Shown: positions 25,966 through 37,400 of the stretch, piece by piece
Numbering within the stretch: position 1 is the first letter of the stretch
How the letters are laid out: every line of letters starts with the position of its first letter
Origin: Schistosoma haematobium
Lineage: Eukaryota; Platyhelminthes; Trematoda; Strigeidida; Schistosomatidae
Direction of reading: 5' to 3'
Assembly (NCBI RefSeq): GCF_000699445.3
Contig: NC_067196.1
Coordinates: forward strand, 22,771,116 to 22,835,115
DNA: 64,000 bases
Notes under the pieces: generated by a model
The model's input: the letters and a program-made list of their open reading frames with translations, nothing else
Databases searched by the model: none
What the model was told of the DNA's origin: nothing
Position numbers and translations under genes: made by a program

Positions 25966-26370
25966 GTTCAGAAGGAGTTTTGTGGATATTATAGTAATCT
26001 TAATAGTTAAGATCCTGAGTCAATTGAAGCTAGACCAGTATCGAAAACCTGGAAGCACTGGACGGCCGTTTCTTCCTATTGTGGGACTCTTCAACTGTGA
26101 GAAAGTAACTCACTGAAGACAATGGTGGATGTGTTGCTCAATTTCGTGAATTGGTTGAAGTTAGACATTAACACTTCTGGATGCCGGCTCAGTGGTCTAG
26201 TGATTAAGCGCTCGCGCGCGAGACTGATAGGTACTGGGTTCAAACCTCGCGAGGCGGGATTGTGGATGCGCCCTGTTGAGGAGTCCCACAATAGGACGAC
26301 ACGTCTGTCCAGTGCTTCCAGGTTTTCCATAGTGGTCTAGTTTCAATTGACTCAGGATCTCAACTATTAA
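25966..26370 (+). mobile_element. tRNA-type SINE with hammerhead fold, terminal-inverted form
   Basis: The ends are defined by a 10-bp duplication (AAATACTTAA) at 25956-25965 and 26371-26380. On the + strand, a tRNA-like head (from about 26180; B-box-like GGTTCAAACCT) is followed by a hammerhead-like block at 26270-26315 and a tail ending in the tRNA-unrelated 'ctagtttcaattgactca' region. The left 130 bp are an inverted copy of the tail plus hammerhead (- strand hammerhead at 26055-26099). Core changes: C3 is U and A14 is C in the + copy; C3 is U and G8 region is altered in the - copy. Both are probably inactive. Confidence 0.85.
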
Positions 26371-26380
26371 AAATACTTAA

Positions 26381-27896
26381 ATTGTTATAACTTAGCCCCT
26401 TGTATAATTAAAAAATATTCGCAATCCAATAAATTAGTTTAAAATTTATACATCACCAATAGTATTATGGGTTATATTTTCTGTGATATTGTTGAGTTAT
26501 GCAGTGTCTTATTCTGATACTGATGAACAAGATTCCTGTATGTAAGTCCAATTAATTAATTGATTGAGAAGGAAGCTTCTTATTGACAAACCGAATAGAG
26601 AAATAACTACACTTCCTTATATCCATATTTGAATCTTAGAGGTTAAAGCTACATTTTTCCACCAATAGGGTATTTTTCTCTTCTTAGAGAAGAGAGCTTT
26701 GTTTCAACTAGTCGCGTGAGTATAACATTCGGTCGATGTTTGATTAGCCCACTGCATCACTTTCTACGCCTGAAAAAAAAATCCATTTGGCCTTTGGGTT
26801 TTAACTTTAGGAATTGAAGTTGAGACATAACAGATAGATTATTAGGACTGAAATGTATTAGTGAAAGGATACTTTCCTTACATGGAAATATATTATTACA
26901 GTCAAAAGTGAATGTGCACCATTGGAGAGTCCAGTACTAGAGTGAAACAGCAGCCCAGTGCTTCCAGGTTTTGAGTGATAGTGTAACAAATGATGTAACA
27001 TGGCGGCCTTCTTGAACATCTGGGCTACCTGTTCCTGCCGTCTAAATATTTCAACAAGTTATCTAGTTCTGTGCGTTTCTGGAAAATGTTCACTCTTTCG
27101 TTGTACAAGTTACAATACGCCAATTCAGAGATATCGTGGTTGCTGGCAATGTGCATAGAAAAGAATGTTTATTATTTCGATGTCGATTGACTGGACTGCT
27201 AGCATTCAACTAGCGATCACTCAATATTTATCGTCATGATCGACCAAGAAGTAAGAAACGGAAACTTGTTGGAATATTTTGTGCTGAGAATTCTATATTG
27301 TAACAAAAATGTAGTATTGAATAAAGCCATGAATAGTGATAGTAATGATAATAATAAAGATCAGTTCATGATTTAAACTATAAAAATTCAACAATCTCCA
27401 CAAATCCTCCTATGCTAATGAGAATTAATCACTTGATTTCTTGTAGTATGAAGAAATAAATGAGTGTTATTAATTTATATTTTCAATCTTGAAATAAGTT
27501 GACTGTGAATCATTTCAGTTTTGATCGTTAGAAGAACACTGTTTCAAAGTTGACCAGGTTAATGTTTCAGGATGCATTCAAAAAAGTGAAGTTAGAGCTC
27601 TATATACCCTAAGCAACTGATAATGAAGTCTCTTAGCTCAAATATAAACACTTTTATCACTTAAAAAAAGGATATTCTTTCAGTTATATTAACTTGATTA
27701 ACCTAAAGTGGTTAATCATATCCATTTAGCTAATATAGGGAGTATTTTTCACTTACATCATTTCGATGAAATAAAATGCAGCAGTCAGTAATCGATAGAA
27801 TTTGATCAGGATCAATGATTGGACAAATATGACATAAGTCGTCAAGCAATAATCAGTTTTTGTGAATATGTTAGACCTATGTAAGGTTACTCTTAA
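26381..27896. other. No gene supported; one SINE fragment
   Basis: AT-rich sequence. Apart from the SINE fragment at 26926-26975 I recognise nothing. The segment of about 26980-27330 is less AT-rich and ends near an AATAAA, so it could be an unrecognised mobile element. Confidence 0.35.
26926..26975 (+). mobile_element. SINE fragment, hammerhead half and tail start
   Basis: Contains 'gagtcca', 'gtgaaacagcagcccagtgc' and 'ttccaggtttt' in the order found downstream of the hammerhead in the full SINEs. Only about 50 bp are recognisable. Confidence 0.6.
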
Positions 27897-28034
27897 TCAG
27901 GATAGCTAAGTGGTATTGGGTGATAATGGGTGACATGGCTTTAAATCTAGCGGAAAGCATCAGTTCTTAGAAAATTGTAGATACACCGTACTCATGAGTG
28001 TCATCTAGGATGACAGCAAGGTTAGAATATGGTT
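27897..28034 (+). mobile_element. Degenerate Sm-alpha-like SINE
   Basis: A tRNA-like start ('gatagctaagtggta'), a weak B-box ('ggctttaaatct') and a hammerhead-like remnant ('catgagtgtcatctaggatgac') occur in the family order. Core bases are lost. Confidence 0.45.
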
Positions 28035-28200
28035 TTTTGTGATAATCAGGAGTATTTGAATTATAGTATGAACTAAGAATCCCAGAAATAACGTAATCGG
28101 ATCAAGAAGTATTAGATAAGCACGAACGAATATACTGTATTTGGAATTCGAAATCAAGCATTCAACAAGTACAGAGGAATTATCAGTTCATTCCAACACC
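28035..28200 (+). repeat. Unclassified dispersed repeat (about 165 bp), copy
   Basis: Same repeat and orientation as 24995-25170. Here it follows a degenerate SINE directly, so it may be part of a larger unit. Confidence 0.6.
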
Positions 28201-28744
28201 ACATTTTCTCTCTGTCGTTTCTAATCACCCAACATCAAAATATAGTGCATGTGATCAATAAGTATATTTCAGTTTGATTGATATAATTTAATCTGAACTG
28301 AAGACTAGATAGACATGAGTCTGATGATAAATTTGTAATTCGAAATGATCCTTTAGCTGACCCTTTTTAAGTAATGATTGTTGTATGAAACATAATAAAT
28401 AACCAGAGTGTTTTCATCCCATTTTAAATCTTTCATTGTAAGATTTGATTGTCAGCTTTAATCACCAACGGCTCAATCCTTAGATAATATTCTGTTTTAA
28501 TATTGGAATATTTGGTAATCAGAACATAACCAAAAAGATGATAGCTTGTTTACTTAGTCCTACTGAACACATCCTTTGCAGTTTTCATTTGAACTTGTAC
28601 TAAGTTTAACATTTCCTTTCAGAAATAGTTTTATGTAAGTTATTTATGTTCTATGAAAATTTCATGTATTATAGAGCGAAAAAGTTGCTGCCAAATGTAA
28701 TCTTTTTCGACAATACAAGGAGATGTCCCATGATTCAAGTTGAA

Positions 28745-28925
28745 TATTATGGACATTAGTCCTCAAAAATGCTTGGTTAGGAATATTAATTTTAGAATTT
28801 TCGGTTTGACTGATAACGCACTCGTCGGCAAAGTTTGTCTGTATTATTACGGAAATTAACTGTTGTTGTAGGATTCGAATCCTAATCAGTTGGTTTCATA
28901 ATCAGAGACATGACAACTAAATTAT
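28745..28925 (-). mobile_element. Degenerate Sm-alpha-like SINE, minus strand
   Basis: On the - strand a good B-box (GGATTCGAATCCT, near 28868-28880) is followed by a hammerhead remnant with 'ccgacgagtgc' and 'gtcaaacc'. The core CUGANGA is changed to CCGACGA, and the GAAA box to CAAA. Confidence 0.55.
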
Positions 28926-28979
28926 TCATTTCGAAACAATTATCGCATAGGATTGAGAGGTTTGTACTAATTGGTCCTC

Positions 28980-29175
28980 GATTTTACATCAATATTCAGT
29001 CGCTCATTCTAGTTGGTTACACGTAGCATTTGGACGTGGCAAAAATATGTAACAGGTCAAGTTGCTACACTAAATCAACAAAGTGAGATGAAGTTATGGA
29101 GATGAATATTTAAGTAGTAAAAGTAGTAACAATATTAACGGCAGTCTAAGTGATCAGGTATAGAGGATATGTACG
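28980..29175 (+). mobile_element. Possible RTE LINE 3'-UTR fragment
   Basis: The segment 'tagtaacaatattaacggcag...tgatcaggtatagaggatat' parallels the region at 18020-18090 downstream of LINE copy A ('tagtaacaatataagcagtaat...gatcaaggtttgaagatat'). The match is short and imperfect. Confidence 0.3.
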
Positions 29176-32100
29176 AGAAGGAAAGCATAACACAATTTTT
29201 GAAAATTAAATTTTATTGGTTGACAAAGAGTGAGCGAATTTATACCTTTTTTATTGAATCTAAGCCATTTCAGTCAACAGATTATTTCAATGTCCCGTTT
29301 GGAACTGGATCAGTGAAATTCTGTCAGTAATAAGGACTAGATAATTAAGATATCGGTTACTTGTAAGCAACTTATTAACACAAATAATATTGGATTCTTT
29401 AAGATATATAGCTTATTTGTAAAGTTTTCATTGCCTTTCTACGCAACAATAGGACTATCAAAATATTACAGTATTTAAAGAGGTAAACCAAATATAATGA
29501 AAGATTTCATTGAACTACATAGTTTTTTTATAGCATCCGTTTAACGATATGAATATTTATATATTTCAACAAGTTAGTATATGTAAAACTATACTTCATT
29601 GTTATTTTGAATGGTTCACAAATGTTAGAATGGTAAATACTTACTGAATAAATAAATAAACAAGTTAATTAAATGAAAGTTGTTTATAATTGATAAATAT
29701 TCGATTTGGTAGCAAGTAGTACTCTTATCATTCACAACATTTTTCATTGGTTTGTTCTTGGAGAAAGAATCTTAAAAGATCATGATGAATGTACAGTTTG
29801 TCAGTAGGTTGAATACATGAAAGATGATGTAATCATTAAAATGAATGTATAATTTTTGGTTTATTTGATTAACTTTCTTTTCACTTACTTATCTATTCGC
29901 CCGTGTTTTTGTTTACAGAATACATAGAATTAAACAATTTGAAACTATTCACATAAATGATTTTCATAATTATAATAATGTTTTACCTCCAATTAATCTT
30001 CATATCATTTAAAGATTATTAATATGAAGTGCACTATTAAATAACAAGTTTTATACTCTTAATTAGTTTTTATAAACGTGTGAAAATTAAGTAGATAATC
30101 ACATTTACATTCATACAAAAGTGTTTCCGGTTTTTTTTCCCTGAACAAAAACATATACCTAGTTATAATACAAATATAAGTTTGAATTGCTTTCGTTAAT
30201 ACTATTGTTTTTTTCTTAAACATAAGTTGGAAAATTATTATAAACTCTGGGGGAGGGGTGTAGTGTGGCGTTGAGTCGCGGTTGACTATGATCACCACTA
30301 CAAGAAGGTTGCGTACCAGATATCAGAAGGTGATTGGAGGTTGTGGCGAGATATATTTGTTGGCGATCTCGTGGTATTGAAAGAATACTGAGATCGTGCC
30401 AAAGGAGTACAAGCGGAATCACTAAGCAAACGTAAGTGCGTGCAAAGTCACAATCAACGGAAAAATGTATGCCTTTAGTACAGTTTAACAAACAAGTACA
30501 GTAAAACAATCACTGGTACAATTGGTTATAATAATTGTTTCCATTAAACCAATCGCGTTCTCTTGATAAAAGTAGGTCACTACAGGGGTTTTGCGATTAT
30601 TTCTGGATAGGTGAAGATTTTTCAATAGTCACCCCAATCCTTTATGAGTTCAAAAGTTGAAGACTTGGGGAAAACATGATGCTTCTAACAAATGAATAGG
30701 AATTCAATGTTTCACATAATTAACTTCAGTTATTTTGTACAGGTGTAGTTCAAGAACATCCAAGTTCAAATACTTTAAACTGATAGTGATCATCGCTCTG
30801 TGGATCATGAATTGAATAAAGTTGGAAACTTAAACTACTAGATTGTAGTTTATTGATTTATAAATATCTACCCTACTCTATCGTGTCACCTATATTTTAC
30901 TGTCTTCAACAATTCCTTTCACCATGGTTCTCTATTTAGAGTCATTCGTGACCAAAACATTCTTTATTTTGAACTATTCACAAATTGACTAAAATTTACC
31001 TAATTGACTTGAAGAGAAGTTTAAGCAATCTTAACTGTTCTCAATGTAACTCATTTTTTTATAACAGAAAATTTAAGACTTAGTTTTGTATTCATCAGAT
31101 GTTTCATTAAACATCTAATAGAAGAAGAATACGAATTTAAATCTGATTACGATTACTGACATTTTTTTCACTACACCCAATAAATAATGTAACAATATTG
31201 ATATAGGGTGCACTATATTTTGATGTCACATCATTAGAAGAAATCAGCAAGATGGCCTAAATCAATATTTTATGCTAACTAATTTGTCAACAGGGTATAT
31301 TTAGAGTCTAGAGTAAATGTGTGATCTCTATGAGATTTTAATTTTCTCTTGATAGCTCTGGTTCACCTTAATACTGTGAAACAGGAGTGATAATCATAAA
31401 CATACAAGTGAGTAATTATTCCTGAAGTTCTCGTGATCAGTGTTGTTTAACCATAACAAGGGTAAGTCAGGTATCACCTATGAAAATGGATGATAAAAAT
31501 GAAATATCACCAATTGACTTAAGTAAGAAACGTGAATTATTTGACCTTAACTCATTGTAGATTAGCTCATTGTGAAGCTTGAAAGTTTTTGGCTTAATTT
31601 TAGTTGGAGTTATCAATTGATACTCCTTGAGACTTACGTTACTATGTTTGATAGTATGGTTACCTAATATTCTCTGGTTTGAAATGATTGTTTAGATAAA
31701 CAATATTTCATCATATAAACTGTGATGAAATGAAAAACTCTAAATAAACTAATTTAACTATAAAAAATAGTTTAACAAAAAGCTTCAATGCATTTCTCTA
31801 TTTCTAATTGTAAACAATGTTTACATTATAATGAATGATTCCCTTAACAACGTATGAACACTTTTATTGTTAATTTAATTGTCATAAAACTGAAATAATG
31901 GATATTGGTCAATTAGTCTTTTTTAACTAGTTATTTCGAAACAGAATATATTCAATTGCTGAATAATAATCATAAACCTTATCTAAGAAAGAATACGTTG
32001 ATTTCTGTATTCTTCAACTTTTGTTTAGCACAATCTCTTTCGTGTGAACAAGGATTATATTGATACGAACGGTAGAAACACAAATGGGTGTATACTATCC

Positions 32101-32439
32101 AATATATAAATTAATAATCTTACAATGGTTATTAGTTGTTTTTTTTGTTTAAAAAAGATAGGTTCCAATAAAAGGCAGAATAAACAATTAAACTACTGTT
32201 TAATTACAACTTCAAAATTACGGACATTATACTTGTCAATCAATAATGAACATGACCAACCAATCCGATATTAGTTGTCAATATAAACCAATAATGGATC
32301 AGGGATAGATTATATATATAGTAAATGTAAATAATTAATCTCAAGTGAAACATTTTACTCATATTGTTAATAATTTAAATTCATGTAAGTTGCTCCTGAG
32401 ATTAATGGGATTCATATTTGACATATATCTTTGGTTAGT
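29176..32439. other. Long AT-rich stretch, no gene supported
   Basis: No coding exon, RNA gene or clear repeat recognised. A less AT-rich patch at about 30245-30620, starting with a G run (gggggagggg), stands out and may be part of an unrecognised element such as an LTR, but I see no terminal signals that prove it. Confidence 0.4.
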
Positions 32440-32860
32440 ATCAGAAGGGGTTTTGTGGAGATTGTAGTAATTTCAATATTTGAGATCATGAGTCAGTTGA
32501 AACTAGACCACTATGGAAAACCTGGAATCGCTGTACAACCGTTTCCTCTTATTGTGGGAATCCCCAACAGTGCGCATCCACAATCCCGCCTCGCAGGCTT
32601 TGAACCCAGTACCTGTCAGTCTCGCGCGCGAACGCTTAACCACTAGACCACTGAACCGGCATCTAGTAGTTTTAATGTCTAACTTCAACTAATCCACGAA
32701 ATTGAGCAACACACCCACCATTGTCTTCAGTGAGTTCCTATCTCACAACTGACCCAGTTGAACTCCACTGGTCACTGTTTCTCACTAGAACTCCAAGATA
32801 TACATCTTGAAGCTAGTCACTATTGAGTAGATGTTGTAGTAATTTCAATAGTCATGATAG
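32440..32860 (-). mobile_element. tRNA-type SINE with hammerhead, long form with tail-head junction
   Basis: On the - strand this starts near 32860 with tail sequence ('actattgaaattactacaa') fused directly to the head ('catctactcaatagtgactag'). It then runs through the tRNA-like region, a hammerhead remnant (about 32525-32575) and the tail, ending with the standard 'ccccttctgata' at 32440. Core box 1 reads UUGGGGA, so it is inactive. This is one of three copies showing the tail-to-head fusion. Confidence 0.82.
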
Positions 32861-33010
32861 GTCCTGGGTTCGAATTCTGCGAGCGGGATCTTGGATGCGC
32901 ACTGTTGAGGAGTCACACAATAAAACAAAACAGCTGTCCAGTGCGTCCATGTTTTCCATAGTAGTCTAGCTTCAATTGACTCATGATCTCAACTATTGAA
33001 ATATATATTT
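32861..33010 (+). mobile_element. SINE fragment, + strand, abutting an inverted copy
   Basis: Starts inside the tRNA-like part with a near-perfect B-box (GGTTCGAATTC, 32867-32877), then a hammerhead with broken stem II (GTCA against AAAC) and the tail. It forms a head-to-head pair with the preceding - strand copy. Confidence 0.78.
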
Positions 33011-34461
33011 GAATTAGTTTTGAGTATAATTACTCAGTGAACTAGTAAACATCTTATAAGAAGTTAGACTTTTCTCATCACTTCTAATGAATGACTACAA
33101 ATTCGAATTGCATATTGCTGTATTATTACGAGAAAAAATTTCAATATTCCTATCGTTGATAATATTGTTTAGATTTTAATCAATCTATGTTGGAATGTAA
33201 GTACATCCAACTGATTAGTCTCAAATAAGAAAAAAAACAGTATTCCTAGATTCCACTTGTGGCTGCTATCCAAATTTACCAGAATCTTTGAGAATTAATT
33301 GATCATGTTTCATTTATAATGTATTTAGTCACATATTTGATCCAGTTCTACCTGATTATTATTATTATCATTTACAACAAAATAGCTGAAGCTAGATTTA
33401 ACCGATTCACCAGTAAAATGATTTGTTTAAAATGTTAGATTTATAGAAGTTAGGTCACTTTGACAAAAAATGCACGCAAACTTGAACGATTTATAACTGC
33501 GATTCTTCTTGGTGCTTTATAAAACTTTTTTTTTTCTAATTTGAAACTGGCCTTCATCATAAAATGACACAAACTAGAGAACATTTTAAAGTCTGAATGT
33601 AAAGATAAACAGAAATATACCATTATTAAGGACAATTAACAACAAGAAATGATTCCAATCAAAATAGATAGAGTTGAATTTTATACTTGTCTGAAAGTCA
33701 TTTGGTTTAATCATCAGTCTACATCATGATTTCTAGTGGGAGATTAAACCAATCATTATTGATTGAAAGAGTAGAAATATGTTTTTGACATGTATATAAT
33801 AGAAATTAAAAAGGTCTAAATTATTGATTCCATGGTCAGTTTTAAACAATATTCTTTAATTTAAGAAAAAAATGAGAATAAAACTAAGTATCCCATTAAT
33901 TAAAAATACCCTCTTAGCTGTGATAAGAGTAAACCTTAAAAAAAATCCCTCTATAACTTTCATAGAAACTCAGATGTATTTACAATCCATTTCCTGGTAA
34001 ATACTGATTCTATTTTAATGAATATGATTGTTTCAGTTACTGTAGAGATGAATTTATGATTAATGTTAACAGTTATAAAACTGTTTTGGCATCAGTAATA
34101 AAAGACTAATTATAATGCAAAATAAAATCGAAACATTTAGCTTGGAGAGATTATATTACAAACTGAATAGGTGGTATATATTTAAAGTTGATCATTAAAT
34201 CCCTTTGAACAAATGCTTTCCAACCTTATAGGATATGTAAATGAATAATGCAAACAAACTTTGATAAATTAATTGAAAGTATTATTGTAGATTTCTATCA
34301 GTAAGTACATAAATATATTATACAGTTAAATAAGTATTAGAGCATATCTATGTTGTAAACATTGCTATCACATCAAATAATCAGTTGATCATACACCATT
34401 GAAATATTTATTTGTACTTTACAAACTATTTCAATGTTTATTTTATAGTAATCTATTTGTA
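33011..34461. other. AT-rich sequence upstream of the first DM9 gene
   Basis: Apart from the Sm-alpha fragment at 33186-33295, nothing is recognised. A possible splice acceptor ('tttattttatag', ending 34448) lies 13 bp before the DM9 start codon, so a non-coding 5' exon upstream is possible but not located. Confidence 0.4.
33186..33295 (+). mobile_element. Sm-alpha-type fragment with dead hammerhead
   Basis: At 33205-33251, stem I strands ATCCAA and CTAGAT flank a core box CTGATTA (G8 to U) and an A-rich run in place of the GAAA box. The downstream 'ttccac.tg..gctatcc' typical of Sm-alpha follows. Inactive. Confidence 0.65.
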
Positions 34462-37400
34462 ATGGCAAGAGTTAGCAACGGTTTACAAATTCCCTTATCA
34501 TGGATTCCAGCCAAAGATGGTATACTTCCAAAGAATGCTGTTAAAGCAGATGAAGCAATTTATGTGGCTCGTTGTCAAATGGATGATGATTTAATTTGTG
34601 GCAAATTTTCAGAGAAATATGGAAAAGCATATATTCCACTTGACGGTAAAGAGTTGGAATTCACAAACTATGAAGTATTATGTAATACTGGTATTCCTGG
34701 TTGTCGAGTAGGGTATGTTTACATATTTACTTGTTCAGTGTTACAGATATTTTATTTAAAATTCAATTAGTGATATCTTAGCTACAAAACAAAGTAATAA
34801 TAATATCTAAACATTTTCAAATTTTATTCTTGCTATGATAAATCCATTCTTTTACAACAATTAAAATCATTCAGAGAATCTTTTCACTTCTTAGTTACAT
34901 TGCGTCAATCTTCCAAATTAATATATCTGTCTCATTATGTAATTTCGATATTGTATTAAGTAATGGATAGGCATTGATGAGGAGTTGGAATCTAAAGACG
35001 GGATCTACTATCCAATCTTCTTCGGTATTCATCATTTCTCATGGTTTTATTAAACAATAGATCGGTAGAATAAAACTACTTAATAAGTCATCACTATCCA
35101 ATTAATACTTTAACCATTTATTCTATAAATTCACTAAACTATTGAGGAGGAGAGTAGGATCGTGTCATTCGTAGTAAGATTGAAGCATATACAGCATTGT
35201 ATCTGATGTTATTTAAACTTTCAATTCATGGAATTGGTTGACTTCAAAATGATTCATAACTCAAGAAAGTCTTTACTTTCTAAGACATCGTGTATGACTA
35301 AATATATCAATAAAAGTAGGATGTGAAAATAATGTATTTTTTACACTTTTGTTGGTTTTCTCGATGTGATACTTTGTTTATCAAAAATTTAGGGTGACGA
35401 AGTTTTTGCAGTCAACTTTCGTTCCCTACTATTACATATGTTCATAGTGTACTTGGTATGACAATTGAAAATGAAAACTCATTAGTCGATTTATGGACTT
35501 CGATTTTGTCTTTTGATTAATGAACTTTTGACTAATATTCGGTCAGTTGACCGAAAAACTGCTTTTGTGATTGTTATTTTGGATGGCGATTTGAGGAGAT
35601 TGTAGCAATTTTAATAGTTGAATTCATAAGTTGGTCTAAGCTAGACCACCACTGAAAACATGAAAGCACTGGAAGATCGTTACGTCCTAGTATGAGACTC
35701 ATCAGCAGTGCGCATCCACGATCCCGCGCGCAAGACTCAAACCCATGACCTTCGGTCTCTCGCGTGAATTATTAACCTCTAAACCACTGAGCCGGTATCC
35801 AATCATGTTCTCACCAGTGACTAGCTTCGAGATAGATTTCCTGGTGTTCTAGTGCGAAGCTGTGACCAGTGGAGTCTAATCCGTGTCGAGTGTGAGACAG
35901 TTATGCACCTCAGACAGTAGGTGAAGGGCTGCGCAATATTGTGGATTGGTTGAAGTTAGTCATTAACACCGTTGAATGCCAGCTCAGTGCTCTAGAGTTT
36001 AAGTGTTCGCGCGTGAGACCGAAGGTCATGCGTTGGAGTCTTGCGTGCGGGATCGTGGATGCGCACTGCTGAGGAGTCCCATAATAGGACAAACCGGTCG
36101 TCTAGTGCTTTCATGTTTTCAATGGTGGTCTAGCTTAGATCGACTAAGGAATTCAGCTATTAAGATTATTTAGGAATCGATTTAATGGGAAAAATATCGA
36201 ATTCAACAAATTTAATTCATTTATTAAACCATCTCAATAATAATAGTTAGAGCAGTTAAAAACTTATAAAAAGTTGACTATCCTTACAAACTTAGCAACT
36301 AACACATTTCCCTAGATTCCATTGCTAGCTATGTTTCGTCCTATTTGGGACTTGTCTGCCAGACACACTGATAGTAATTCGTTTCACTCACTTGATCTTA
36401 AAAGAAAAGAAAATATATATTGATACTGATCTTAAACTCTGGAAAGGATATTCAGTGAGTAGTTCTTAATTAGTACTGTTTTGTAATCGTAAAAAGCGTC
36501 TGAGAATAAATTCATTCAATCTGATAGGTATGTCTGATGAAAATGGTAAACACTGGTGTCAAGCGAAGTTTATTTTATATACACTTAAAACTATTATTAT
36601 TATTAATATTATCTGAATAATTTATTTTTACTACTAAATTTAATTAGATATGAATGGATAATGATGAATGGAGGTGATGTACCAGAAAATGCGTTAGTTG
36701 CTGGAATAAATAAATTCGGTACACCATTGTACATTGTAAAAGCAGTAATTGAAGGTGAAGTATCTGTTGGGAAAGTGAGTTTGATTTTATTGAATGTTGA
36801 TGTATATTTACTACAGTATGAGATACTTTCTTTAAATACAACTGATTACTGAATGTAAATACAGTAATTAAGTCTGTTTAAACATTTTAAGTAGCCAGTG
36901 TAAAGCTTAATTGTTCCAAGGTTTTTATTAAAGCTAATTTTAGTGGAAACAAGAACGTAGGTTATATTGCATTTTAGGCTCATCACCTGGATATACCTTG
37001 TATTGATGTTCATAATGAGAGTCGAACTCGGTCCATTTCACTTAAAATGCTAATATGTTATCTAGTGAACTATTGTATACAAAAAGCGATTAGCTTATGG
37101 GTTCATAACATCAACAACAGGTAAATATAAACCCTTACAAACAAATAATTTTTTTTCATTTCAAAGGAGTAATCATTTGACGATTATTTTCATCATGTGG
37201 AGTCCTCCGCAAAACCCTCTTCTGATAATAATCATCATCTGCTCACTAGTGACTGGCTTCAAGAGATAATTCCTGGAGTTCTAGTGAGAAGTCGTGGTCA
37301 GTGGAGTTCAACCAGGTCTAATGTGAGATATCAGCTTACTGAAGACAATGGTGAACGGTGGTGCAATTTCGTGAATGGGTTGAAGCTAGGCATTACCACT

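Noticed and set aside
26180..26260. True tRNA gene
   Set aside because: The tRNA-like heads of the SINE copies have A and B boxes but do not form a full cloverleaf by eye and are always followed by the SINE hammerhead block.
28316..28360. Second hammerhead (CTGATGA ... GAAA)
   Set aside because: The bases between the boxes do not form stem II, and no stem I partners flank it.
30216..30509. 97-codon frame on the - strand
   Set aside because: No domain, no splice context and unusual composition for a schistosome exon; may be part of an unrecognised element.
35100..35580. Additional DM9 exon in the first intron
   Set aside because: The 34712-36648 join restores phase and both repeats exactly; no DM9-like peptide is seen between.
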